This document shows positions 12,084 to 20,493 of a DNA stretch of 64,000 bases, piece by piece. Under the pieces are notes generated by a model, which saw nothing but the letters and a program-made list of their open reading frames with translations, searched no databases and was not told the DNA's origin. Position numbers and translations under genes: made by a program. This stretch comes from Nocardioides sp. 503 (GTDB taxonomy: Bacteria; Actinomycetota; Actinomycetes; Propionibacteriales; Nocardioidaceae), in NCBI RefSeq assembly GCF_004522095.1, contig NZ_SPUI01000011.1, positions 48,383 through 112,382 on the forward strand, in the 5' to 3' direction. Numbering within the stretch: position 1 is the stretch's first letter; the number at the start of each line of letters is the position of its first letter.

Positions 12084-12182
12084 CGTGGGTTGAGGAGGGA
12101 CGAAGTCCCGTCTCGAAACCTCTGCACCACCACGAGGGCGCTGGGTTTCGAGACGGTTGCTGCGCAACCTCCTCAACCCACG
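12084..12182. repeat. GTCTCGA-family palindrome (copy 1)
   Basis: Outer arms CGTGGGTTGAGGAGG (12084-12098) and CCTCCTCAACCCACG (12168-12182) are perfectly complementary. Inside are GTCTCGAAACC (12110-12120) and GGTTTCGAGAC (12144-12154), plus small hairpins GGGACgaaGTCCC and GGTTGCtgcGCAACC. It fills the gap between icmF and the next gene. Related copies occur at 15832, 25632, 40479, 47573 and 54823. Confidence 0.85.
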
Positions 12183-12199
12183 GAAGCGAGGATGTCGGC

Positions 12200-12907
12200 A
12201 TGGCCCTGACCCGCATCGTCTCCCTCGTCCCCTCGATCACGGAGGCGCTGGCCCAGGCGCGCCCGGAGGCGCTCGTGGGCGCGACGGACTGGTGCACGCA
12301 CCCCGCCGACCTCGACGTCACGCGCGTGCGCGGCACCAAGAACCCCGACCTGGCCGCGATCCGCGCCCTGGAGCCGGACGTCGTGGTCGTCAACAAGGAG
12401 GAGAACCGTGAGCTCGACGTACGCCGCCTCCGCGACGCCGGCGTCCGGGTGCACGTCACGGTGATCGAGACCGTCCCCGACGCGGTCGCGGCCTACGACG
12501 AGCTGTTCGACGACGTCCTCGGCTGGCCGCGCCCCGACTGGCTGGAGCAGGCGCGCGAGCTGTGGTGCGGGCCCCTGCCGCCGGTGACCGGCACGTGCGC
12601 GGTGCCGGTGTGGCGTGACCCGTGGATGGTGGTGGGGAGCTCGACGTTCACCGGCGACCTGCTGCGCCGGGCCGGGCTCGCCAACGTCTTCGCCGACCAC
12701 GCCGACCGCTACCCGAAGGTCGAGGCCGCGGAGATCGACGCCGCCAGGGCCGATGTCGTGCTGCTGCCCGACGAGCCCTACGTCTTCACGGCCGATGACG
12801 GTCCCGAGGCGTTCACCCGCACGCCCACCCGGCTCGTGAGCGGTCGGCTGATCACCTGGTACGGCCCGTCCCTCCTCGAGGCGCACGCGGCGCTCGCCCC
12901 GGCTTGA
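12200..12907 (+). CDS. BtuF-like helical-backbone metal receptor / cobalamin-binding protein
   Basis: A 235-residue protein resembling the periplasmic-binding fold of BtuF/FhuD: RIVSLVPSITEALAQARPE at the N-terminus, VRGTKNPDLAAIRALEPDVVVVNKEEN, and SSTFTGDLLRRAGLANVFAD. Family members bind cobalamin or haem/siderophore ligands. There is no signal peptide or lipobox, and no permease or ATPase gene nearby, so this copy looks cytoplasmic and its role may not be transport. The ATG at 12200 lies just downstream of the palindrome and after a GAGGATG sequence. Its closeness to icmF hints at a cobalamin connection, which is inference. Confidence 0.75.
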   Translation: MALTRIVSLVPSITEALAQARPEALVGATDWCTHPADLDVTRVRGTKNPDLAAIRALEPDVVVVNKEENRELDVRRLRDAGVRVHVTVIETVPDAVAAYDELFDDVLGWPRPDWLEQARELWCGPLPPVTGTCAVPVWRDPWMVVGSSTFTGDLLRRAGLANVFADHADRYPKVEAAEIDAARADVVLLPDEPYVFTADDGPEAFTRTPTRLVSGRLITWYGPSLLEAHAALAPA

Positions 12908-12967
12908 CCCGCGCGCGGCCACCCCGCGATCCTGAGCCGATCCCGTCAGCCGACCTCTCGAGGACCC

Positions 12968-13741
12968 ATGCGCCTGCCACGACCCCACCTGCCGACCCGA
13001 CGACACGTGGCCACCCCGGTGGGGGTCGACTTCGGCGGCTCCGGCATCAAGGGCGCACCGGTCGACGTGCAGGCCGGGAAGTTCGCCGCCGACCGGGTGC
13101 GGATCCCGACGCCGCAGCCCTCGACGCCGCAGCGCGTCGCCGAGGTGCTGGTGGACCTGCTGGCCCAGCTCCCCGACGCGGAGGGGCCGGTGGGGGTCAC
13201 GGTCCCCGGCGTCGTACGCCGCGGCGTGGTCGGCAGCGCCGCCAACATCGACCAGTCCTGGATCGGCACCGACGCGGACGCGCTCTTCAGCCGCGCGACC
13301 GGGCGCACGGTGCGCACCGTCAACGACGCCGACGCCGCCGGCCTCGCCGAGGTGCGCTTCGGCGCGGCGCGCGGGCAGTCGGGCCTCGTCATCGTGACGA
13401 CCCTCGGCACGGGCATCGGCAGCGCGTTCGTCCACGACGGGGTGCTGGTCCCCAACTCCGAGCTCGGACACCTCGAGGTCGACGGCGCCAACGCCGAGGC
13501 CCGCGCGGCCAACAGCGCCCGGGAGCGCGAGGACCTGTCGTGGGAGGAGTGGGCCGCCCGGCTGACCCGCTACTACCGCACGGTCGAGAAGCTCTTCTCC
13601 CCCGACCTGATCGTGGTCGGCGGCGGCGTCAGCAAGCACTCCGAGAGCTTCCTGCCGCTGGTCGAGATCGACACCCCGATCGTGCCCGCCAAGCTGCGCA
13701 ACAAGGCCGGCATCATCGGCGCCGCCCTCTACGTCAGCTGA
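12968..13741 (+). CDS. ppgK: Polyphosphate glucokinase (ROK family)
   Basis: A 257-residue ROK kinase that phosphorylates glucose using inorganic polyphosphate (and usually ATP). The phosphate-binding GVDFGGSGIKGA, the substrate motif TVNDADAAGLAE, the TTLGTGIGSAF phosphate-2 motif and the NSELGHLEVDG segment are all present. The conserved late motif SPDLIVVGGGVSKHSESFLP is typical of actinobacterial PpgK. Length matches the family (about 250-270 residues). The ATG at 12968 follows GAGGA. The stop is 9 bp from the convergent tetR stop. Confidence 0.92.
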   Translation: MRLPRPHLPTRRHVATPVGVDFGGSGIKGAPVDVQAGKFAADRVRIPTPQPSTPQRVAEVLVDLLAQLPDAEGPVGVTVPGVVRRGVVGSAANIDQSWIGTDADALFSRATGRTVRTVNDADAAGLAEVRFGAARGQSGLVIVTTLGTGIGSAFVHDGVLVPNSELGHLEVDGANAEARAANSAREREDLSWEEWAARLTRYYRTVEKLFSPDLIVVGGGVSKHSESFLPLVEIDTPIVPAKLRNKAGIIGAALYVS

Positions 13742-13750
13742 CGCGCGGCC

Positions 13751-14389
13751 TCAGGCGTCCGGCGCCGACGGGCGCGTGAACGCCTCGGCCAGCCCGGCCA
13801 GCACCTGACCCGTGAGCCCGTCGGGCGCCTCGTGCGGGGCGATCAGGCGCTCCATGGCCATGCCGTTGGCCAGCGCCATGATCGCGACCGCGACGTGCTC
13901 GGCGGGGATCGTCAGCTCCGAGCCGCTCGCCTCGGCGTGCAGCCGGACGGCGTCCGCGATCGCGTCGCGCATCGCCGTACGGCGCTCGCGGAACCCCGCG
14001 GCGGCCGGGTCCTGGCGCACAGCCCGCTGCCACAGCTCGACGAACAGCAGGTGCCAGTCGCGCTCCTCCTCGGAGGCGGCGTCCAGGCGGTCGCCCAGCG
14101 TGCGGGCGATGGCCGGCAGGGACCCCTCGCTGGCCGCGGCGGTGGTGAGCCCGAGCGAGAGGTACGCCGCCGCCCGGTCCTCCGCGAGGGCGGCGACCAG
14201 CCCGTCCTTGTTGCCGAAGTTCGAGTAGACCGCGCCCTTGGTGTAGCCGGCCTCCGCCGCGACGTCGTCCAGGCTGGCGCCGTCGATGCCGCGCCGCCCG
14301 AAGACCCGGGCGGCCGCCGTCAGCAGCGTCGCGCGGACCTCGGTCCGGCTCGGGCGTCGCACCCGGACCCGCTCCCCCGTCGTTGACAT
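13751..14389 (-). CDS. TetR/AcrR family transcriptional regulator
   Basis: A 212-residue one-component repressor. The helix-turn-helix is clear at the N-terminus: TLLTAAARVFGRRGIDGASL then DDVAAEAGYTKGAVYSNFGN. The C-terminal ligand-binding half is divergent, as usual. The ATG at 14389 removes a short upstream extension that would run through the operator. It is divergent from the cytochrome P450 gene, with paired inverted repeats in the 65-bp gap, so it most likely represses itself and the P450. Confidence 0.88.
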   Translation of the reverse strand: MSTTGERVRVRRPSRTEVRATLLTAAARVFGRRGIDGASLDDVAAEAGYTKGAVYSNFGNKDGLVAALAEDRAAAYLSLGLTTAAASEGSLPAIARTLGDRLDAASEEERDWHLLFVELWQRAVRQDPAAAGFRERRTAMRDAIADAVRLHAEASGSELTIPAEHVAVAIMALANGMAMERLIAPHEAPDGLTGQVLAGLAEAFTRPSAPDA

Positions 14390-14407
14390 GCGGCCGAGGA
14401 TACTCCA

Positions 14408-14435
14408 CGGTATCGGATACCGTTCGGTATCGAAC
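14408..14435. promoter_or_regulatory. TetR operator between tetR and the P450 gene
   Basis: The gap contains a perfect 13-bp palindrome GGTATCgGATACC (14409-14421) followed at once by GTTCGGTATCGAAC (14422-14435), which repeats the GGTATC half-site and has complementary GTTCG/CGAAC ends. Divergent placement beside a TetR gene makes it the natural operator. Confidence 0.7.
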
Positions 14436-14454
14436 GACACGAGGAGGCACGGCG

Positions 14455-15807
14455 ATGACCACGACGAGCGACTCCGCACGAGCGGGTGCGGCGACCCCAG
14501 GGGTCGGCCGCCTCGGACGCGGCGCCCGGTTCGCCACCCGCTGGGGCCTGGGCCACGCGGTCCCGTGGACGGCGATCCGCGCGCAGGCTCGCGGTGGGGA
14601 CCTGCACGCCGCGGCCCTGGTGCGCTCGACCGGCTCCGAGACGCCGGTGGGGCTCTTCGACGAGATCCGGGCCAGCGGCCCGCTCCACCGCTCCCGGCTG
14701 TCGTTCATCACCGCCCACCACGCCACCGTCAAGGAGGTCCTCGCCAGCCCCGACGTCCGGGCCGGCGTCGAGCTGCGCGGCCAGGGCGCGCTGGGCCGGA
14801 TGAGCGACTGGGCGCAGACGACGGCGCCCATGAGCCCGATCCGCCCGCCGTCGCTGCTCGCGATCGAGCCGCCGGACCACACCAGGCTGCGTCGGCTCGT
14901 CACCCGCGTCTTCACGGCGCGAGCGGTGCAGCGCCTCGAGACCCGCACCGAGGAGATCGCGGACCGCCTCCTCGACGACCTCCCGCAGGGCGAGCCCGTC
15001 GACCTCGTCGAGCGCTACTGCGCGCGGCTGCCGGTCCGGGTCATCTGCGAGATCCTCGGCGTCCCCGAGAGCGAGACCGAGATGGTGCGCGGCTTCGGGG
15101 CGGGCGCGGCTCCCAGCCTGGACGTCGGGCTGGGCGTGACCGAGCTCGCCCGCGTCGAGCGCAGCCTGCGCGACTTCGACGCCTGGCTCACCCAGCACCT
15201 CGCGCGGGCGCGCCGCCGGCCCGGCGAGGACCTGTTCAGCCAGCTCGCCGTCGCCCGTGACGACGAGGGCGCCCTGCTGACCGACGCGGAGCTGAAGAAC
15301 ACCGCGGGGCTCGTCCTCGCCGCGGGCTTCGAGACCACCGTCAACCTCATCGGCAACGGCATCGCGCTCCTCGAGCGGCACCGCGACCAGCGCTCCCGGG
15401 CCCTGGACGACGACTCGCTGTGGGGCGGTGTCGTCGAGGAGGTCCTCCGCTACGACCCGCCGGTGCTGCTCACCGGGCGCACCGTCGTGCGGGACACGCA
15501 GATCGCGTCCGTGCGGGTGCCGCGCGGGTCGGTGGTCACCGTCCTGCTCGCGGGCGCCAACCGGGACCCGGACGTCTTCCCCGACCCGCACCGCTTCGAC
15601 ATCACCCGGGCCGAGGCTCACGAGCACGTCTCCTTCTCGGCCGGGCGCCACTACTGCCTGGGCGCCGCGCTCGCCCGCATGGAGGGACGCGTGGCGCTGC
15701 AGCGGCTGCACGAGCGCCACCCCGACCTCCGGCTCCTGCCCGGCGCCGAGCGGCGGCCGACCCGGATCCTGCGCGGCTACCGCACCCTGCCGGCGTCGCT
15801 GGGGTAG
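14455..15807 (+). CDS. Cytochrome P450
   Basis: A 450-residue soluble bacterial P450. The haem-binding signature is FSAGRHYCLGAALARME with the axial Cys. The I-helix oxygen-activation motif is LAAGFETTVNLIGNG, and the K-helix ExxR is in EEVLRYDPP. Substrate cannot be predicted; no ferredoxin or ferredoxin reductase gene is adjacent, so redox partners must be supplied elsewhere. The ATG at 14455 has a strong GAGGAGG 8 bases upstream. Expression is probably released by ligand binding to the divergent TetR protein. Confidence 0.9.
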   Translation: MTTTSDSARAGAATPGVGRLGRGARFATRWGLGHAVPWTAIRAQARGGDLHAAALVRSTGSETPVGLFDEIRASGPLHRSRLSFITAHHATVKEVLASPDVRAGVELRGQGALGRMSDWAQTTAPMSPIRPPSLLAIEPPDHTRLRRLVTRVFTARAVQRLETRTEEIADRLLDDLPQGEPVDLVERYCARLPVRVICEILGVPESETEMVRGFGAGAAPSLDVGLGVTELARVERSLRDFDAWLTQHLARARRRPGEDLFSQLAVARDDEGALLTDAELKNTAGLVLAAGFETTVNLIGNGIALLERHRDQRSRALDDDSLWGGVVEEVLRYDPPVLLTGRTVVRDTQIASVRVPRGSVVTVLLAGANRDPDVFPDPHRFDITRAEAHEHVSFSAGRHYCLGAALARMEGRVALQRLHERHPDLRLLPGAERRPTRILRGYRTLPASLG

Positions 15808-15831
15808 CGCGCCGCCCTGCTAGCGACCCGG

Positions 15832-15919
15832 GGGTTGAGGAAGGCGCGCCGGCGCCTGTCTCGAAACCCCTAGACATGCGGCGCGGCTCGAGACGGGACT
15901 TCGTCCCTCGTCCACCACC
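15832..15919. repeat. GTCTCGA-family palindrome (copy 2)
   Basis: Contains GGGTTGAGGAAGGCGCGCC then GGCGCCTGTCTCGAAACCCC, followed by the oppositely oriented block CTCGAGACGGGACTTCGTCC. The left block is nearly the reverse complement of the copy inside chlID at 40479. It occupies the P450 to yibE/F gap. Confidence 0.8.
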
Positions 15920-15957
15920 GGTGGGGTGGACGGCGGAGCGGTGGGAGGATTCCGGCC

Positions 15958-17163
15958 ATGGGCCACGGACACTCGCACTCGCACCGTGCCGGGGCCGACG
16001 ACGACGTGCAGGTCGCCCGGGGCGCCCGGCTCGGGCTGCTCGGCGTCCTCGCGGCGGTCGGGATCGCCGCGCTCGTGGGGCTGCTGCTGCTCTGGCCCGA
16101 CGGGAGCGCCGCCGACGACCTGCAGGGCTCGGTCGGCTTCGCCGCCGAGGGCGTGAGCTTCCCGGAGGCGGTGGTCGACGAGGTCGAGCCCGTCTGCGCC
16201 TCGGCGGAGGTCTCTCCCGAGGAGGAGCAGTGCGGCCGGATCATGGCCACCGTCGACGAGGGCGCCGACAAGGGCACCGAGGTCGCGGTCGAGGTCCCAC
16301 CCCAGGTCACCGCCTCGGGCCTCGGGGCGGGCGACCGGCTCGAGCTGGTCCGCCAGCCGCAGGCGGAGGGCGACGCGACGTACGCCTACTTCGGCACCAA
16401 GCGCACCGGAGCCCTGTGGCTGCTGGGCATCGTGTTCGTGGTGGTGGTGGTCGCCATCGCCCGGCTGCGCGGGGTGATGGCGCTGCTGGGCTTGGGGTTC
16501 GCGAGCCTGGTGATGTTCTTCTTCGCGCTCCCCGCCCTGCTGACCGGGGAGTCGGCGATCCCGGTCGCCCTGGTGGCCGCGACCGCGATCATGTACGTCG
16601 TCCTCTACACCACCCACGGCTTCTCGGTGCGCACGAGCACGGCCCTCGCAGGCACCCTCGCCGGGCTCGGCATCACCGCGCTGGTGGGCTGGTGGGCGGT
16701 GCGCTCGACCCACCTCAGCGGCATCGCCGGTGAGGAGGGCGGCTTCCTGACGACGTTCACGCCGTCGATCAGCTTCCCGGACCTGCTCGCCGCGGCGGTC
16801 ATCATCGCGGGCCTGGGCGTCCTCAACGACGTCACGATCACGCAGGCGTCGGCGGTGTGGGAGCTGCGCGGCGCGTCCCCGACGATGAGCCGCACCCAGA
16901 TCTTCACCAGCGGGATGCGGATCGGCCGCGACCACATCGCCTCGACCATCTACACGATCGTCTTCGCCTACGCCGGCACCGCGCTCACCCTGCTCCTCGT
17001 CCTGCAGCTCTACGACCGGCCCCTGACCGACCTCCTCGGCACCGAGGAGATCGCGACCGAGGTCGTCCGCTCGCTCGTGAGCAGCATCGGGCTGGTGCTC
17101 GCCGTGCCGCTCACGACCGCGATCGCCGCGCTCACCGTGCCGCCTGCCCGCCACGACGCCTGA
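15958..17163 (+). CDS. YibE/F family multi-pass membrane protein
   Basis: A 401-residue integral membrane protein of the YibE/F family, whose function is not established. The N-terminus is histidine-rich (MGHGHSHSHRAG), a feature seen in metal-handling proteins. One transmembrane segment at about residue 30 is followed by an extracytoplasmic domain (about 50-145) and then seven or so helices. The motif VLNDVTITQASAVWELRGASP is typical of the family. The ATG at 15958 follows GGGAGGATTCC. It is 31 bp upstream of selO and may be co-transcribed with it. Confidence 0.85.
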   Translation: MGHGHSHSHRAGADDDVQVARGARLGLLGVLAAVGIAALVGLLLLWPDGSAADDLQGSVGFAAEGVSFPEAVVDEVEPVCASAEVSPEEEQCGRIMATVDEGADKGTEVAVEVPPQVTASGLGAGDRLELVRQPQAEGDATYAYFGTKRTGALWLLGIVFVVVVVAIARLRGVMALLGLGFASLVMFFFALPALLTGESAIPVALVAATAIMYVVLYTTHGFSVRTSTALAGTLAGLGITALVGWWAVRSTHLSGIAGEEGGFLTTFTPSISFPDLLAAAVIIAGLGVLNDVTITQASAVWELRGASPTMSRTQIFTSGMRIGRDHIASTIYTIVFAYAGTALTLLLVLQLYDRPLTDLLGTEEIATEVVRSLVSSIGLVLAVPLTTAIAALTVPPARHDA

Positions 17164-17194
17164 GCGCCCCCGGGGCCCACGTACCCTGGACGGG

Positions 17195-18658
17195 GTGAGC
17201 ATCGCCCCCGCAAGCACCCTCGCCCTCGGCGACCGATTCGCGCGCGAGCTCCCGGAGCTGGCCATGGACTGGAAGGCCGAGGAGGCGCCGTCCCCGACAC
17301 TGCTCGCGCTCAACGAGCCGCTGGCCGCCGAGCTCGGCCTCGACCCGGACTTGCTGCGCAGCGACGACGGTCTCCGCCTGCTGGTCGGCAACCTCGTGCC
17401 GGACGGCGCGCACCCCGTGGCCCAGGTCTACGCCGGCCACCAGTTCGGCGGGTTCAGCCCGCGCCTCGGTGACGGCCGCGCGCTCCTGCTCGGCGAGCTC
17501 ACGGCGCCCGACGGGACGCTGCGCGACCTGCACCTCAAGGGCTCGGGCCGCACGCCGCTCGCCCGCGGCGGCGACGGGCTCGCCGCGGTCGGCCCGATGC
17601 TGCGCGAGTACGTCGTCAGCGAGGCCATGCACGCGCTCGGCATCCCCACCACGCGCTCGCTCGCCGTCGTCGCGACCGGCCGAGCAGTACGCCGCGAGAC
17701 CGTGCTGCCCGGCGCGGTGCTGGCCCGGGTCGCGAGCAGCCACCTGCGGGTCGGCAGCTTCCAGTACGCCGCGGCGCAGGGCGACGTCGAGCTGACGCGG
17801 CGCCTCGCCGGCCACGCGATCGCGCGCCACCACCCGGCGGCGGCGCAGGCCGAGGCGCCGTACCTCGCGTTCTTCGAGTCCGTCGTCGCGGCCCAGGCGT
17901 CGCTCGTCGCGCAGTGGATGCTGGTCGGCTTCGTGCACGGCGTGATGAACACCGACAACATGACGATCTCCGGGGAGACCATCGACTACGGGCCGTGCGC
18001 GTTCCTCGAGGCCTTCGACCCGGCCACGGTCTTCAGCTCGATCGACGAGACCGGCCGCTACGCCTACGGCAACCAGCCGCTCGTCGCCGAGTGGAACCTC
18101 GCCCGCCTCGCCGAGGCGATCCTGCCGCTGCTGCACGACGACCAGGAGCAGGCCGTCGCGATCGCGGTCGAGGCGCTGGGGACCTTCCGGCCGGCGTACT
18201 CCGGCGCGTGGACGCGCGGCATGCAGGCCAAGCTCGGCCTGCCCGAGGGACTCGCCGACGAGGTAGTCACCCCGCTCCTCGGAGACCTGGTCGAGTTGAT
18301 GAAGTCCAGCCGCGTCGACCACACCGGCTTCTTCCGGGCCCTGGGCGCCGCCGCCCGCGGGGACGTCGAGCCGGCGCGCGGGCAGGTGCTCGACCTCGCC
18401 GCGTTCGACGCGTGGGCCGAGAGGTGGCGAGCTCTGGGGCCCGACGGCGACGCCATGGACCGGGTCAACCCCGTCTACCTCGCCCGCAACCACCTGGTCG
18501 AGGAGGCGCTCGTCGCCGGCACCGACGGCGACCTCGCCCCGCTCGAGCGGCTGCTGGAGGCGCTGTCGGCGCCGTACGACGTGCGGCCGGGGCTGGAGCG
18601 CTACGCCGAGCCGGCGCCCGAGGACTTCGGCCACTACACGACCTACTGCGGCACCTAG
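17195..18658 (+). CDS. selO: Protein adenylyltransferase SelO (YdiU/UPF0061)
   Basis: A 487-residue pseudokinase-fold enzyme that transfers AMP from ATP to Ser/Thr/Tyr of target proteins, reported in redox stress responses. Family motifs are present: VYAGHQFGGFSPRLGDGRA, LHLKGSGRTPLARGGDG, and GVMNTDNMTISGETIDYGPC, which carries the metal-binding Asn and Asp. Length matches the family. The start is a GTG at 17195. Unlike eukaryotic SelO no selenocysteine is expected, and the sequence ends ...FGHYTTYCGT with a normal Cys. It is convergent with the sigma fusion gene, the stops being 10 bp apart. Confidence 0.92.
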   Translation: MSIAPASTLALGDRFARELPELAMDWKAEEAPSPTLLALNEPLAAELGLDPDLLRSDDGLRLLVGNLVPDGAHPVAQVYAGHQFGGFSPRLGDGRALLLGELTAPDGTLRDLHLKGSGRTPLARGGDGLAAVGPMLREYVVSEAMHALGIPTTRSLAVVATGRAVRRETVLPGAVLARVASSHLRVGSFQYAAAQGDVELTRRLAGHAIARHHPAAAQAEAPYLAFFESVVAAQASLVAQWMLVGFVHGVMNTDNMTISGETIDYGPCAFLEAFDPATVFSSIDETGRYAYGNQPLVAEWNLARLAEAILPLLHDDQEQAVAIAVEALGTFRPAYSGAWTRGMQAKLGLPEGLADEVVTPLLGDLVELMKSSRVDHTGFFRALGAAARGDVEPARGQVLDLAAFDAWAERWRALGPDGDAMDRVNPVYLARNHLVEEALVAGTDGDLAPLERLLEALSAPYDVRPGLERYAEPAPEDFGHYTTYCGT

Positions 18659-18668
18659 GCCCCAGGCC

Positions 18669-20327
18669 TCAGAAGACGACCTCGTCGTTGGTGGGATCGG
18701 GGTCGACGTTGTGCTCGGCCGAGACCCGGGCGCTCGCCTCGAACGGGCCGTCGACCCAGACGTCGACGGCGAAGGTGCCCGCCCCGGCGGCCAACGCGCA
18801 CGTGACGGTGCCCGGCTCGCCCGGCGCGGCGGCGGCGAACGAGCACGTGGTGCCGGCGAAGTCGCGGTCCTGGTGGACGCTCACGTCGGTGAGGCCGGCG
18901 ATGCGGAACGTCACCGTCGTCGGGTCCAGCCGCGCCTCGACGGCCATCTCGAGGTGGTGGTGGGGCGAGTAGAACGCGTGGTAGCCCTGGCTCAGCGCCA
19001 GGTCCTCGGTGGTCGGCGGGTCCGGGGTGGGGCCGGTGGTCGGGCTGGTCGTCGGGATGGAGGTCGGCACCGAGGGCAGGGCCGTGGGCGTCGTGGGCAG
19101 CGGGAACGGCGGCAGCGTCAGTGTCGGCTCCTCCTCGGCGGCCGTGGGGCTCGAGGTGGGCGGTCGACCGGGCGTCGTCGAGGCGGTGGGTGGCGTGCTG
19201 CTCGGGCTCGCGGCGGTCGACGGACCGGTGGACGTGCCACGGGGAGGCGGGGTCGGGGACGGCGACGCCGACGGCCCCGGCGGCAGCCCCGCGTCCGACG
19301 GGCTCGGGACCCCGGCGCCCGGGTCCGTCGTGGGCGAGCTGCTCGCACTGCGCTCCCCGAGGAGCGGCTGGGCGGCCCAGGTGGCGCCGAGCGTCACCGT
19401 GACCAGCACCAGGGCGGTCACCGCGGCACCGGCGGGCCGGCGGACCAGCTCCCGCAGCCGGGTGAGGAGGAGCGCCACCGACGGCGCCGCACCGGGGACC
19501 GACGTGGCGGCGTACCCGATCGCGGACGAGCCAAGGACGGCCGGTGCCAGCACGGCGCCGAGGCCGGTGTTGATGGCGCCGAGCTCGAGGTAGGCGGCGG
19601 TGCACTCGTGGCAGGACTCCAGGTGCTCCTCGACCTGCTCGCGACGCCGACGGCCCAGGCCGCCGCGCAGGTGGACCGGGAGCTGGTCGACGAAGGGGCG
19701 GCACTCCTCGGAACGGACGGCCGCGACGTGGGCGGCGAGGTAGGCCCGGCGCAGCCCCTCGCGGGCGCGGAAGCTCAGCGCCGCGACGGCGTTCGCCTTG
19801 ACGCCGAGCAGCCGGCCGACCGTCTCGTGGTCCTCGCCCTCGACGGCGGTGTGCCACAGCACCACCTGCCAGCGCTCGGGCAGCGCGGAGAACGCGGTGG
19901 CCAGCAGCTGGGAGTCCGCGTTCTGCGCCGTGGTGTCCGGCACGAGCGGGTCCAGCCCGGCCTCGGCGTGGTCGGGAGTCCACACGTGGCGGCTGTCCTG
20001 GCGCACGTGGGTGACGTAGGCGTTGCGGACGGCGGTGAGGAAGTACGGCCGGAACGCCGACGTAGGCCCCTTGCCGGCCCGCAGCGCCTGGAGCACCCGG
20101 GCGAACGCCTCAGCCACGATGTCCTCGGCCGTCACCGGGTCGGACAGGTGGCGCGCCAGGCGGAGGGCGGCGTCGCGGTGACGACCGTAGAGCTCGGCGA
20201 CGGCCGCGTCGTCGGCGTCGGCCCGCACCCGCTCGATGAGGGGCAGGTCGCCGTCGTGCGGGGTCGACGGCCTCTCGGCCGGGGCCTCCGACCGGCCCGT
20301 CCCCGGGCGCTGCGCGTCGTCCTGCAT
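18669..20327 (-). CDS. ECF-type sigma factor fused to a transmembrane zinc-finger anti-sigma-like tail
   Basis: A 552-residue protein. Residues about 25-190 are sigma-70 regions 2 and 4 (TAEDIVAEAFARVLQAL; RWQVVLWHTAVEGEDHETVGRLLG). Next comes a zinc-binding anti-sigma-type motif HLESCHECTA (about residue 239, His-x3-Cys-x2-Cys), a transmembrane helix at about 300-318, a long Ser/Pro/Thr-rich stretch (about 325-455) and an extracytoplasmic Ig-like domain ending PDPTNDEVVF. This is a one-piece membrane-tethered sigma factor, similar to actinobacterial ECF groups with C-terminal extensions. Release would need proteolysis or a conformational change (inference). Confidence 0.85.
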   Translation of the reverse strand: MQDDAQRPGTGRSEAPAERPSTPHDGDLPLIERVRADADDAAVAELYGRHRDAALRLARHLSDPVTAEDIVAEAFARVLQALRAGKGPTSAFRPYFLTAVRNAYVTHVRQDSRHVWTPDHAEAGLDPLVPDTTAQNADSQLLATAFSALPERWQVVLWHTAVEGEDHETVGRLLGVKANAVAALSFRAREGLRRAYLAAHVAAVRSEECRPFVDQLPVHLRGGLGRRRREQVEEHLESCHECTAAYLELGAINTGLGAVLAPAVLGSSAIGYAATSVPGAAPSVALLLTRLRELVRRPAGAAVTALVLVTVTLGATWAAQPLLGERSASSSPTTDPGAGVPSPSDAGLPPGPSASPSPTPPPRGTSTGPSTAASPSSTPPTASTTPGRPPTSSPTAAEEEPTLTLPPFPLPTTPTALPSVPTSIPTTSPTTGPTPDPPTTEDLALSQGYHAFYSPHHHLEMAVEARLDPTTVTFRIAGLTDVSVHQDRDFAGTTCSFAAAAPGEPGTVTCALAAGAGTFAVDVWVDGPFEASARVSAEHNVDPDPTNDEVVF

Positions 20328-20443
20328 CGTGCGTCACCTCGTTGCTCGTCCACGGCGGGGGCACGGGGACGCCCCCGCCCGGGACAGGGGAGCCTCGGAC
20401 GGGGACGTGCCCCCCGGACAGGAGACGGAGATGAGGGCCGGCC

Positions 20444-20475
20444 CTTACGGCCCGGAAGGAGAAGATTTCTCCCAG
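20444..20475 (-). promoter_or_regulatory. Candidate promoter region of the sigma fusion gene
   Basis: In the 166-bp gap between the sigma fusion and the next sigma gene, the minus strand has GGCCGTAAGG (CGTAAG at 20449-20444) preceded by the hairpin GGAGAAatcTTCTCC (20460-20474). The CGTAAG core recurs upstream of the genes starting at 21102, 21464 and 32051. It may be part of a shared promoter or operator. The rest of the gap shows nothing recognisable. Confidence 0.35.
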
Positions 20476-20493
20476 GTGGTGCGGCTGGGTGGG

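Noticed and set aside
8699..12133. Minus-strand open frame continuous with the histidine kinase, giving an apparent 2,207-residue protein
   Set aside because: Its extra N-terminal part is Arg/Val/Leu-rich low-complexity antisense of icmF, a common artefact of high G+C; the kinase has its own ATG with a ribosome binding site at 8698.
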